DNA of 64,000 bases from CAZQFV01 sp964613665 (GTDB lineage: Bacteria > Chloroflexota > Chloroflexia > DTKN01). Position numbers and translations under genes: made by a program. The notes below the pieces were generated by a model. It was not told the origin of the DNA. It made no database searches and was given only the letters and a program-made list of their open reading frames with translations. Shown here piece after piece: positions 33,238 to 41,050 of this stretch. Where the stretch lies: NCBI GenBank assembly GCA_964613665.1, contig CAZTIG010000018.1:1-64000 (forward strand). The letters are read 5' to 3'. Position 1 is the stretch's first letter, and each line of letters begins with the position of its first letter.

Positions 33238-34068
33238 ATGCCCCTTCAAGGCGATCTCAGCGAATTCAGCCTGGCGGACATCATCCAGCTGGTCGACCTG
33301 AGCAAGCAGACTGGAGCCGTTCACATTGTCGGGGAACTCGAGGAGAAGGATGTCGAGGGGTGGATCTACTTCCGGAATGGACAGGCAATCTCGGCTCGGC
33401 TGGGCCGGCTAGCACCGCTGGAGGCGCTCTACTCCCTCTTCACCCTACCGGCGGGCTCCTTCATATTCGAAGAAGGGGTCGACCTGCCCGTACGGGAGAT
33501 CCATGCCAGCAACGAGATGCTGATCATGGAGGGCATCCGCCGTGTGGACGAGTGGAATGCCCTGAAGGGCAAGGCTCCGCCCATGGACACCGTGCTGGGC
33601 CTGGTGACCACGACCGACGAGTATCGCCAGGAGATCAGCCTCGAGCCGGAGGAGTGGCGGGTCCTCACGCTGGTGGACGGCCGAAACACGGCGGCCGACA
33701 TCGCCGATCGCAGTGGCCTGGGCGAGTTCCGCACGCGCCAGATCATCGTCAGCCTGCTGGAAGCCGGCCTGGTCGAGAAGAGAGAGGTTCGCGTCGGCGA
33801 GCGCCTATTCGAGGAGCTGGGGCGCATCGCCGTGGAGAGCCTGGGGCACTCGGCCCGCGTGCTGCTGGAGGATGCCTTCAAGCGCCAGGGGCTCCAGCCG
33901 AAGGGCGAGGCCTCCCCAGAACAGATCCTGGCTGTCTGCACCGGATTCGAGCGCTCCATCTCCCTGCTGGTCGGTCCGTCGCGGGCCCACCGGCTCGTGG
34001 AGGATATGCGCCTGCGCGCGCGCCAGATCTTTGGCGAGGGCGTCTGGGATAGCGCCGTCCGGAAGTGA
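33238..34068 (+). CDS. DUF4388 (PATAN) domain protein
   Basis: A 276-residue protein. Residues 1-100 are a PATAN/DUF4388 domain (LQGDLSEFSLADIIQLVDLSKQTGAVHI, WIYFRNGQAISARLG, ALYSLFTLPAGSFIFEEG); the middle has a winged-helix-like part (EEWRVLTLVDGRNTAADIADRSGLGEF) followed by a C-terminal helical region. PATAN domains are predicted protein-interaction modules of response-regulator and GTPase signalling. A paralogue with the same order is at 52357-53175. ATG at 33238 after TTGAGGAAGA. Confidence 0.88.
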   Translation: MPLQGDLSEFSLADIIQLVDLSKQTGAVHIVGELEEKDVEGWIYFRNGQAISARLGRLAPLEALYSLFTLPAGSFIFEEGVDLPVREIHASNEMLIMEGIRRVDEWNALKGKAPPMDTVLGLVTTTDEYRQEISLEPEEWRVLTLVDGRNTAADIADRSGLGEFRTRQIIVSLLEAGLVEKREVRVGERLFEELGRIAVESLGHSARVLLEDAFKRQGLQPKGEASPEQILAVCTGFERSISLLVGPSRAHRLVEDMRLRARQIFGEGVWDSAVRK

Positions 34069-34174
34069 CCGGAGGGCGCAGGCGAGGCCGCACACGCCGC
34101 GGCACAGGCCAGTCTGAGCCACGGCGGCCCGTGCATCACGCTGCGGCCTCGGCAGTGGCCGAAAAGGAGGTCCC

Positions 34175-35236
34175 ATGGAACCTGTCCTGAAGTTCATCCA
34201 GCGCCAGCGGTACCTGCTGGAGGCGATTGGCATCGTCGTGATCGCCGTCCTCCTGGGGATGGTCATCTTCCTCTACGACCGCATCCCGGGCCTGGGGCCG
34301 GCCGAGACGTCGACGCCGGTCGTGATCAACGAGGTCTACCCGGCCTTTTGTCGCCCAGACGCGCAGGACCCCAAGGTCTGCTCGGCCGACGAGCAGGCCC
34401 TGCGGCTGCACCAATGGTTCGAGCTGTACAACCGCACCGGCGACTGGAAGGTCCTGGAGGGGTGGGCGGTGGAGATGGTGCCAGGCGACATGCTGTCGCT
34501 GCCACGCATCGTCCTGCCGCCACACGGCTTTGCCGTGGTCGCCGCGGACGAGCAGCAGTTTCGCGCAGATCACACCGACTACCCGGGGCTGCTCGTTTCC
34601 CTCGCCGGGGGCTCCTGGCCGGGGATCGGTCGCCAGGATGGCTTCCTGGTCCTCTACGGGGCCGACCGCCAGGCGGTGGACTGGCTCAACTGGGGCAAGG
34701 TGGCAGCGCTGCCCGACAGCGTGAAGCAGATGTGGGCCACCCCGGGTTTTGCCCAGGGCGCTCCCGGCATCGTGAGCGCCGACGGCAAGATCCTGTCCGA
34801 CCATTCGCTGGAGCGCAAGCCTCTGGGGGCAGACCGCGATGTCCCGGGCGACGTCATTCGGCAGCCCTTTCCCTCCCCGGGCACCATCCACGAGCCCAGC
34901 GGGACGGCGTTCACCCTGGGGCTGTTCATCGACTGGACCAACATCGTGTCCCTGGCCGGGGGAATTCTCCTGTGGGTGGCCTTTATCTACGTAGCGCTGA
35001 TCGCCCGCCGCTTCGAGGCCCTGACGCAGCAGCGCACCTTCTGGCAGGCGATGCTGCTGGCCCCCTCGGGCATCCTCTTCTACGTGATCGTGCAGTCGTA
35101 CGGGTTCCGCACCCGCGGCTCGATGACGGTCGACGAGCAGTGGTGGGGTTTTGTCGTCCTCTTCGTGTCGGCGCTGCTGTGCGCTGCGCTGGTCTTTCTC
35201 TTCCGCCAGCGGGCCAAGAAGATACTGGAGGGTTAG
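34175..35236 (+). CDS. lamin-tail domain membrane protein
   Basis: A 353-residue protein with an N-terminal anchor (about 12-38), an external lamin-tail (LTD) beta domain at about 48-205 (VVINEVYPAF, WFELYNRTGDWKVLEGWAVE, LPPHGFAVVAAD, DGFLVLYGADRQAVDWLNWG, with Cys59 and Cys69 as a possible disulfide), and three C-terminal helices (about 253-345). AAAAGGAGG precedes the ATG. It overlaps in operon with a small membrane protein 3 bp downstream. Role unknown; LTDs are often extracellular ligand or nucleic-acid binding. Confidence 0.75.
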   Translation: MEPVLKFIQRQRYLLEAIGIVVIAVLLGMVIFLYDRIPGLGPAETSTPVVINEVYPAFCRPDAQDPKVCSADEQALRLHQWFELYNRTGDWKVLEGWAVEMVPGDMLSLPRIVLPPHGFAVVAADEQQFRADHTDYPGLLVSLAGGSWPGIGRQDGFLVLYGADRQAVDWLNWGKVAALPDSVKQMWATPGFAQGAPGIVSADGKILSDHSLERKPLGADRDVPGDVIRQPFPSPGTIHEPSGTAFTLGLFIDWTNIVSLAGGILLWVAFIYVALIARRFEALTQQRTFWQAMLLAPSGILFYVIVQSYGFRTRGSMTVDEQWWGFVVLFVSALLCAALVFLFRQRAKKILEG

Positions 35237-35239
35237 GCC

Positions 35240-35626
35240 ATGGACTGGTTCACTCCGCATCTCGCCATCTGGGTTCCCTTTCCCCCGCTCTTCCTGGAGA
35301 TCGGCTTTGTCCTCCTCGGCCTGGTCCTCTTCTGGTACGCCCGCATCCTGGGCTACTTGTTGGAGATGCTGGGCCGGCCGCCGTTGGACACCTGGGTACG
35401 CGTCGCCGGCTGGATCCTCATCCTGACCTTTTCCCTGCCGCACTACTATGTCAGCGCGGTGCTCTACCCGCACTTTCGCAACCTCGGCCAGCTTGGCGCG
35501 CTGGCATCGCCGGCCATCCTGAGCCAGCTCTGGTTCTGCCGGACGCTCTCCTTCTTCGGCATGTGCGTGGCAGCCATCCTGGCCTTTGTCCCCGGGTTCA
35601 TGTACTACCGCTGGACCAGCGAGTAG
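35240..35626 (+). CDS. small four-helix membrane protein
   Basis: A 128-residue integral membrane protein with four hydrophobic segments (about 12-40, 53-72, 84-95, 103-121). No family motif recognised. It begins 3 bp after the lamin-tail gene stop, using GGAGGG in its end, so the two are one unit; together they may form a complex. A strong terminator follows. Confidence 0.65.
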   Translation: MDWFTPHLAIWVPFPPLFLEIGFVLLGLVLFWYARILGYLLEMLGRPPLDTWVRVAGWILILTFSLPHYYVSAVLYPHFRNLGQLGALASPAILSQLWFCRTLSFFGMCVAAILAFVPGFMYYRWTSE

Positions 35627-35635
35627 GGCCTGATG

Positions 35636-35674
35636 CCGTCCTGCCGCAGGGGGTTCGTCCCTGCGGCAGGACGG
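35636..35674. terminator. strong bidirectional hairpin
   Basis: A perfect 16-bp stem: CCGTCCTGCCGCAGGG (35636-35651), 7-nt loop, CCCTGCGGCAGGACGG (35659-35674), followed by CCTGTTTCTG. It lies between convergent genes. Confidence 0.85.
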
Positions 35675-35706
35675 CCTGTTTCTGAAGGGAGTGCGGCACG
35701 GGAGCG

Positions 35707-36665
35707 TCAGTGCCTCTTTACCAGGATCAGCCGCAGCCACTGTGACAGGCTCAGCCAGGCCATGAACAGGGCATAGGCCACTACCGTGGCCCGGCCGGCC
35801 GGTCCACGCCGCCACAGCCGCTCGGCCAGGGCGGCAGCGCCGAGGCAAAGCAGTGGGAACATGAAGAAGACGTGCTTCAGGACCATGTCGGCGACCAGCC
35901 CGCTGAAGAGGGCAAAGAGGGAAAAGGCGAGCAGCCAGGCCAGCAGCAGCGCGCGCCAGCGCCGCCGGGCCCGCTCGCACAGGAGCAGCACCACGCCGCT
36001 CAGGGAAAAGGCCACCGCCAGGTCGCTGACCCGGTTGCGCACAAAGATCCAGTTGGCCACCCAGTTGCTGAGCAGGCCCTCCCGCGGGTCGACGGCCAGG
36101 TCGCCCAGGCTGCCCGTCCCCGCCGACCGGACGATGGCCGGCAGCGTCTCCTGCCAGAACACCGCGGCAAAGTTGCCGTGGTAGAGGACCAAGACCACGG
36201 CCTCGGCCAGCACGATGCCCCCCAGAATGGCCGCCCGCCGGCCGCGCTGGGCCGGGCCGGCCGCCAGCAGCGGCTCCAACAGGACCAGCAGGAGCAGCAG
36301 CGCCACCGTCAGGATCCCCACCACGGTGTAGGAGAGGATGGCCAAGGCTAGCACAGCCACCCAGTGGACCCAGGCGGGCCGTCGCCCAATATTCTCATAG
36401 GAAAGGACGGGGTAGGTCAACGCCGCCAGCGCACTCCATAACCCCACCTGCGTCGGATAGTTCCCCCAGGACAGCAGGTAGTACGGCGCCGGCAAGACAG
36501 CCCCCCCACATCCACCGTCACGGGGCCGGGGCACTGATAGGCCAGGAAGACGAGGAGAATGGTGCCGAGAACGACGGCCAGCGCCGGCCAGCCCAGCCCG
36601 CCGCGCAGTATCAGCCAGATACGCCGCGCCAACATCCGCCCGCCCGACCGGCGTGTGCCTGCCAT
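35707..36665 (-). pseudogene. frameshifted polytopic membrane protein
   Basis: The N-terminal part (MAGTRRSGGRMLARRIW, one helix, CPGPVTVDVGG) is in one frame from the ATG at 36665 (GAGGGAA upstream); the rest (AVLPAPYYLLSWGNYPTQVG... to VKRH) is in another. The break is at a run of seven C/G at 36501-36507; adding one base joins the frames into a 319-residue protein with about eight helices. The jump from a signal-anchor segment straight to the YYLLSWGNYPTQ region suggests additional internal loss relative to large glycosyltransferase-like membrane proteins, but that is inference. A sequencing error is the main alternative. Confidence 0.65.
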
Positions 36666-36795
36666 ACCTGGTTCCCTCTGACGCCATTCACAGCGGCACG
36701 ATCGGCCTGCCTCCAGCGGTGTCGTCTGGCACCCAGGAAGCTCGCTCCCGCCGGCGGATGCTGCCGCCTGCCCCCCACCAGCGGTGCGCCAGGCC

Positions 36796-38388
36796 TTACG
36801 GCAGCTCCACGACCTCCCCCTCCGCCAACCCTCCCAGCACCTCCACGTTCTCGCTGTCGGACACCCCCAGGGTGACCCGCACGCGCTCGCGCCCGCCGCC
36901 GCGCAGCACCGTCACGTACGTGCCGGCCCCGACCCTCTCCACCGCCTGCCGCGGGATCAGCAGGGCTGCCGACCGCTCCACTGTGACCACCGTCAGGTTG
37001 GCCGTCATGCCCAGGCGCAGCGTCAGGGTGGGAACCCCGGCGGCGCCCGGCAGTTGGGCCGAAGCGGGCCCTCCGCCCAGGAAGACGATGGCCCGATACG
37101 AGGCCGTGCCGCGGTCGACAGTCACGGCCGGCGCGATCTCGCCGACGCGACCGCTCAGCGGTCGCCCGGGGTAGGCGTCCAGGGTGATGGTCACCGGCTG
37201 CCCCGGCGACACCTGCCCGACGTCGATCTCGTCGATGCGGGCCTCGATCTGCAGCCGCCGCATGTCGGCCAACCGCAGCAGGGCACTGCCCGGGCCGACG
37301 ATCTCCCCTTCCTTGACCGTCACCTCGACCACCGTGCCGTCGAAAGGCGCGCGCACAGAGGCCTTGTCCCGGTCCACCAGGGCCTCCTCCAGGTCGAGCC
37401 GGGCCAGCTCCAGCTCCTTCTCCAGGATGCGGACGGCGCTGGGGCTCGCCCCGGCGGCGAGCCCATCCAGCACCGCCTGGGCTCGCTCCACCTGCGCCTG
37501 CGCCTGGGCCAGTTCGGCTGCTGTGGGGCCGGCGAGCAGGGCCTGCAGGCGGGCGCGCGCCTCGGCCAGGCGCGACTGCGCCGTGGCCAAAGCTGCCTCC
37601 CGGTCCTGCTGAGCCTGCTCGTGGGCTAGGCGGGCCTGCTCCATCGCCGCCGTGGCGTCCTGGACCAGCCGCCAGGCACTGGACTCGGCGTCCTTCTGCG
37701 CCTGCGACAGCTCCAGGCCCATCTGCCGCAGGCGCTCGTTCTCCCAGTAGACGCGGCTGTACGCGTCCTGGGCGTTGCGCAGGGCGTTGGCGGCCGTCTC
37801 CCAGCTCAGCCGCGTCGTCTCCACGGCCACCGCGGTGGACTGCCGGGCCTGGGCCAGCGCGGCCTCGGCCCGCACCACCTCCTGCCGGGCCGAGGTCGCG
37901 TCCTCGGGCCGCGGGTCCTGCAGCGCCTGCAGGCGGGCCCTGGCGGCGGCCAGGTCGGCCTCGGCCGCCGCGACCTCCTCGGGCTGGGCGCCCTCGCCGG
38001 CCTGCTCGAGGCGCAACTGAGCCAACTCCACGCGAAGCCGGGCCTCGCTCACCCGGTAGGCCAGCGCGCTGGCCTCCACGGAGACGAGCAGCGTGCCGCT
38101 GAGCACCTCGTCGCCCGGCTTGACCAGGAGCTCCGACACCTGTCCGGAGACGCGGCTGGAGAGCTGCACGGCGCGCGCCGAGGCCACCTCGCCGCCGGCC
38201 AGCACCGTGCCGCGGATCGTGCCCCGCCGGACCGCCACCGTGGCCGTCCCGCGCGGCAGGCCCCACAGCAGGTAGGCGCCCAGACCGGCCAGCACCACCA
38301 GGACCAGTCCGGCCCACACGTAGCGCCAGCGGCGACGACGACTTGCAATTTCCTCTTCTTTCTGGTATAATGCGTTTTGCTCTGTCAT
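36796..38388 (-). CDS. HlyD/MacA-type membrane-fusion adaptor
   Basis: A 530-residue periplasmic adaptor-like protein: anchor helix at about 23-44, a first biotinyl-lipoyl half (VAVRRGTIRGTVLAGGEVASARAVQLSSRVSGQV), a very long Ala/Glu/Arg coiled-coil hairpin (about 105-320), the second lipoyl half (KASVRAPFDGTVVEVTVKEGEIV), a beta-barrel (LQIEARIDEIDVGQVSPGQPV) and a C-terminal membrane-proximal domain. Such proteins link ABC or RND pumps to export. No pump gene adjoins it. The ATG at 38388 places the rpsT promoter inside this gene; a GTG near residue 25 is a possible later start. Confidence 0.85.
   Translation of the reverse strand: MTEQNALYQKEEEIASRRRRWRYVWAGLVLVVLAGLGAYLLWGLPRGTATVAVRRGTIRGTVLAGGEVASARAVQLSSRVSGQVSELLVKPGDEVLSGTLLVSVEASALAYRVSEARLRVELAQLRLEQAGEGAQPEEVAAAEADLAAARARLQALQDPRPEDATSARQEVVRAEAALAQARQSTAVAVETTRLSWETAANALRNAQDAYSRVYWENERLRQMGLELSQAQKDAESSAWRLVQDATAAMEQARLAHEQAQQDREAALATAQSRLAEARARLQALLAGPTAAELAQAQAQVERAQAVLDGLAAGASPSAVRILEKELELARLDLEEALVDRDKASVRAPFDGTVVEVTVKEGEIVGPGSALLRLADMRRLQIEARIDEIDVGQVSPGQPVTITLDAYPGRPLSGRVGEIAPAVTVDRGTASYRAIVFLGGGPASAQLPGAAGVPTLTLRLGMTANLTVVTVERSAALLIPRQAVERVGAGTYVTVLRGGGRERVRVTLGVSDSENVEVLGGLAEGEVVELP
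38343..38371 (+). promoter_or_regulatory. rpsT promoter
   Basis: TTGCAA (38343-38348), 17 bp, TATAAT (38366-38371) with TGG extension, 48 bp before rpsT and within the first codons of the divergent adaptor gene. Confidence 0.85.
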
Positions 38389-38418
38389 CGGAATCAGCTC
38401 GAAGGAGGACCCTGTCGC

Positions 38419-38700
38419 ATGGCTACACGTTCGGCTATGAAGCGCATCCGCCAGGCTCAGCGCCGGCAGCAGCGCAACCTGATGATCCGGTCGCGGGTCA
38501 AGACCCTCATTCGCAAGGCCCGCCAGACCATCGAGGCCAGCGACCTCTCGCAGGCACAGATGGCCGTCGGCGACGCCATCAGCGCCCTGGACAAGGCCGC
38601 CGAGCGCGGCGTCCTGCACCGCAACAACGCCGCCCGCCGCAAGTCGCGCCTGATGCGCCGCTACAACAACGCCTTCCGCACCACCACCCCGGCGGCCTGA
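38419..38700 (+). CDS. rpsT: ribosomal protein S20
   Basis: A 93-residue bS20: ATRSAMKRIRQAQRRQQRN at the start, KTLIRKARQTIEA, ISALDKAAERGVLHRNNAARRKSRLMRRYN are diagnostic. AAGGAGG lies 10 nt before the ATG. Convergent with holA, a common arrangement in bacteria; a hairpin terminator separates them. Confidence 0.96.
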   Translation: MATRSAMKRIRQAQRRQQRNLMIRSRVKTLIRKARQTIEASDLSQAQMAVGDAISALDKAAERGVLHRNNAARRKSRLMRRYNNAFRTTTPAA

Positions 38701-38726
38701 TCGGCGCGCTCCCCACAGTCCTGACC

Positions 38727-38751
38727 GCTACGCCTCCCCAGGAGGCGTAGC
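38727..38751. terminator. rpsT/holA bidirectional terminator
   Basis: A perfect 11-bp stem GCTACGCCTCC (38727-38737), CCA loop, GGAGGCGTAGC (38741-38751), followed by GCGCGTTTC. Confidence 0.75.
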
Positions 38752-38772
38752 GCGCGTTTCGACGAGGCCCCG

Positions 38773-39744
38773 CTAGCCCGCGCCGGAGATCTCCGTGACG
38801 ACCAGCTCCAGCGCCACCTCGCCATCGCGCCGGCCGGTCTTGATGTCCCGCTCGACCTCCACCAGCCGGTGGTAGATGCGCTCCAAGTCCTCGCGCCGCA
38901 GCAGCTCGGCCTGGTCCACAACTTTCTCGGCCACGTACGGGTGTATCTTGAGCATACGCGCCACCTGCTCCGGCTGGCGCTGCCCGGCCGGCAGAGCCTT
39001 GGCCTGCAACAGCAGCCGGAACTGGCGCACGATCATCGTCATGAGGTAGAGCGGATGCTGACCGGCCAGGAGCAGACGCCGCAGCTCGAGCACCGCCCGC
39101 GCCCGCCGCCTCCGGCCGATCGCATCCACCAGGGCAAAGATGTCGCTCAAGCGGGCTCCGCTGGCCAGGTCCGCCACCAGCCGCTCACCGATCTGGCCCT
39201 GCGGGCCGACGTAGGTGACCAGCTTCTCCACCTCCTGGCGCAGCACAGAGGGGTCGGACCCCACCGTGGCCGCCAGCAGGGAGCATGCCGTCGGGTTGAT
39301 CTCGGCTCCCTCGTCGCGCACGCGCTGGGCGATCCACTGCGCCACCTCCTGCGGCCGCGGCGCGGCGAACTCGCGCACCTCGCCGACCTGCCTGACCAGG
39401 GCGACCAGCGGCTGGCCTGCCCCCAGCGCGACGCGCTCGCGGAAGATCAGCACGGTGCTGGCGGCCACTCGCGGCAGGTACTCCCGCAGCTGGTCCACCA
39501 GGGCCGGCTCGTGGCCGCGCCCCTTTTCCAGGCGCGCGGCAAGCCCCTCGACAATGACCACTCGCTTGGGGGAGAGGAAGGGGAGCGCCTCGGCGTGCTC
39601 GCGCAGGGTGCTCAGCGCTAGGTCGGCCCCGTCGAGCCGGGTCACGGCCAGGTCGAGCACCTCCTGGGGGACCGCCTCGCGCAGGAGGCGGGCCAGGGCC
39701 TTCTCGGCAGCGATGACGTCGTCGCCGTGAAAGAGGTAGATCAT
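38773..39744 (-). CDS. holA: DNA polymerase III delta subunit
   Basis: A 323-residue clamp-loader subunit: MIYLFHGDDVIAAEKALARLL start, RVVIVEGLAAR, STVLIFRERVALG, VAQWIAQRVRDEGAEINPTACSLL, LRQEVEKLVTYVG, SDIFALVDAIGRRRRARAV and LLLAGQHPLYLMTMIVRQFRLLLQAK match HolA. ATG at 39744 fits the family; GAGGG is weakly placed upstream. The long leader upstream holds a structured RNA with its own promoter. Confidence 0.93.
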   Translation of the reverse strand: MIYLFHGDDVIAAEKALARLLREAVPQEVLDLAVTRLDGADLALSTLREHAEALPFLSPKRVVIVEGLAARLEKGRGHEPALVDQLREYLPRVAASTVLIFRERVALGAGQPLVALVRQVGEVREFAAPRPQEVAQWIAQRVRDEGAEINPTACSLLAATVGSDPSVLRQEVEKLVTYVGPQGQIGERLVADLASGARLSDIFALVDAIGRRRRARAVLELRRLLLAGQHPLYLMTMIVRQFRLLLQAKALPAGQRQPEQVARMLKIHPYVAEKVVDQAELLRREDLERIYHRLVEVERDIKTGRRDGEVALELVVTEISGAG

Positions 39745-39779
39745 GGCGTCCCTCGCCACAGGCACACGAAAACCCCACC

Positions 39780-39965
39780 ATGCCGTAAGCTGGCCAAGTT
39801 CTAAACCGAGAGTCCACTCTCGGGGGAGCCGGTGTGGCGGTCCCGCGTTCCCGGGTCAGGTCCCGCCTGCCTGGTGTACGCAGCCCCGCCAGGGACTGGT
39901 TCCCAACGTAACCGGTGTTGGCTCAGAACTCTACTGCCAGCAGTACGCACACGGCAGGGTTTCTA
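39780..39965 (-). ncRNA. structured RNA, 6S-like candidate
   Basis: About 185 nt, transcribed toward holA from a consensus-like promoter. Reading the minus strand, nested stems close a rod: GCCGU/ACGGC (39955-39951 with 39786-39782), GCUGGC/GCCAGC (39941-39936 with 39794-39789), AGUUCU/AGAACU (39930-39925 with 39802-39797), GAGCC/GGCUC (39924-39920 with 39830-39826), then further GGU/ACC, CGUU/AACG, GGG/CCC and CCUGG/CCAGG pairs. A 7-bp side hairpin CCGAGAG-CUCUCGG (39823-39806) lies on the 3' side of the junction. A long rod with a 3'-side small hairpin near the centre recalls 6S RNA; a holA leader is the alternative. Confidence 0.55.
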
Positions 39966-39970
39966 GCTGA

Positions 39971-39999
39971 ATTCTACCACAAATCCCCCTGGAACGCAA
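39971..39999 (-). promoter_or_regulatory. promoter of the structured RNA / holA
   Basis: Minus-strand TTGCGT (39999-39994), 17 bp, TAGAAT (39976-39971) with TGG extension; predicted start near 39964, a few bases before the closing stem. Confidence 0.8.
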
Positions 40000-40047
40000 G
40001 TTGCGGAAAGCCGCGCCAAATCTCCCCTTTGGCTCGCGACAAGTGGT

Positions 40048-40203
40048 CCGGCCGCTAGGGCAACCGCAAACTCGCCGTCGGTGGGGAAGCCGCAGTGGAA
40101 ACAGCCCGCATTGTGTGAGCTGTGATCTGGAATCGCCCGCAAGGCAAGCTCAAGTGGCGTGCCAGCCCTACAAATTCCGACTTGCGGTTGCCCTAGCCGG
40201 CCG
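40048..40203. repeat. inverted-repeat element (about 155 bp)
   Basis: A perfect 15-bp inverted pair, CTAGGGCAACCGCAA (40055-40069) and TTGCGGTTGCCCTAG (40182-40196), extended outward by CCGGCCG-type bases. The 112 bp between have no ORF. It ends 8 bp before the promoter of the next gene. Confidence 0.65.
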
Positions 40204-40210
40204 CAGGGCC

Positions 40211-40239
40211 TTGCGCGCCGCCCCAAGCTGTTGTAGAAT
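40211..40239 (+). promoter_or_regulatory. promoter of the HTH/LysW-like cluster
   Basis: TTGCGC (40211-40216), 17 bp, TAGAAT (40234-40239), 51 bp upstream of the ATG at 40290. Confidence 0.75.
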
Positions 40240-40289
40240 AGGGCCAGGCGCGCACGCCCGCGCGCTGTTCGCCGAGCAGGAGAACTGTG

Positions 40290-40541
40290 ATGACCGAGAC
40301 CTGGATGACGTTGGAGGAGGCCGGCCGTGCCTTTGGCCTGACCAACGAGCAGCTCTGGGACCACATCATGGGGCGCGCCGGCGGCGGCCGGCTGACGGTG
40401 TACCGGCTGGGCAGGGGCAGCGAGGTGCGCGTCCGCTACCAGGACATGCTCGCTCTCCTCGAGCCGGTCCTGGACGAGCAGGAGCTCGCCGACCTGGAAA
40501 GGACCTCGTCCCGCCCGCGCCCGGCCGGCCGCATCCTCTGA
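40290..40541 (+). CDS. small HTH (excisionase/MerR-like) protein
   Basis: An 83-residue protein resembling helix-turn-helix domains of the excisionase/MerR type: TWMTLEEAGRAFGLTNEQLWDHI, a GGGRLTVYRLGRGSEVRVRYQDMLALLE wing and helix, then a short charged tail. The ATG is chosen over the GTG directly before it because AGGAG is 7 nt upstream. First gene of a small cluster with a LysW-like protein 25 bp downstream. DNA binding is inferred only. Confidence 0.6.
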   Translation: MTETWMTLEEAGRAFGLTNEQLWDHIMGRAGGGRLTVYRLGRGSEVRVRYQDMLALLEPVLDEQELADLERTSSRPRPAGRIL

Positions 40542-40566
40542 CCACCCGCGGCTGCGAGGTGCAACG

Positions 40567-40740
40567 ATGGCCGCCTGCCCCGACTGCGACGCCCATATCA
40601 CCCTCCCCGCATCGGCGTACGTGGGCCAGCCGCTCGTCTGCCCGGAGTGCGGCTGCGCGCTCGAGGTGAGCAGCCTGGAGCCACCGACGGTGGACTATGC
40701 CGCGGGCGCGCCGGACGCGCCCGACGCCGAGGACTGGTGA
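40567..40740 (+). CDS. LysW-like amino-group carrier protein, C terminus shortened
   Basis: 57 residues: ACPDCDAHITLPASAYVGQ, then LVCPECGCALEVSSLEPP, then an acidic tail ending AEDW. This matches LysW, the zinc-ribbon carrier of lysine/arginine biosynthesis in Thermus and archaea, including the CPxC/CPxC knuckles and LEVVSLxP-like stretch. LysW normally ends EDWGE and carries the intermediate on its C-terminal Glu; here the last two residues are missing (TGG then TGA), so the carrier site is absent. GAGGTG lies 6 nt upstream. No lysX or lysZ is near. Too short to be found by most gene callers. Confidence 0.75.
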   Translation: MAACPDCDAHITLPASAYVGQPLVCPECGCALEVSSLEPPTVDYAAGAPDAPDAEDW

Positions 40741-40879
40741 CGTGCCGGCCCCGGGCCGTGCGGGGCCGATTCCGCAGGAGTGCTGACAGCCGAACGGGGC
40801 CGTGCCATCGTGCCAGGCCCGCCGTGGCCCGGCAGAGCGCACGTCCCCACGATGCCCGACAGGTCTGCAGGAGGATATC

Positions 40880-41041
40880 ATGGTCGAACCGGCCGAAGAG
40901 CAGCCCCTGATCTGCCCAGAGTGCGGAAAGGAGCTCTGGTACGACGAGGAGGACGAGGCCTGGGTCTGCGAGAACTGCGGCGTCGAGCTGTACGACGAGT
41001 GGGCCGAGGAGGAGGAAGGCCAGGACCACGAAGGGCTCTAG
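40880..41041 (+). CDS. tiny acidic zinc-ribbon protein 1
   Basis: 53 residues from an ATG with a strong AGGAGG: LICPECGKELWYDEEDEAWVCENCG is a complete zinc ribbon (CPEC...CENC), followed by an acidic tail ELYDEWAEEEEGQ. It is a paralogue of the next gene, 9 bp downstream. Function unknown; similar mini-ribbons occur near LysW-like genes or as transcription-related cofactors. Confidence 0.7.
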   Translation: MVEPAEEQPLICPECGKELWYDEEDEAWVCENCGVELYDEWAEEEEGQDHEGL

Positions 41042-41050
41042 GAGGACGCC

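Noticed and set aside
39840..39900. Possible SRP (4.5S) RNA because of GGGTCAGGTCC
   Set aside because: The conserved GGAAGGAAGCAGCC-type loop is absent on both strands, and the promoter and nested stems point to a minus-strand RNA of another kind.
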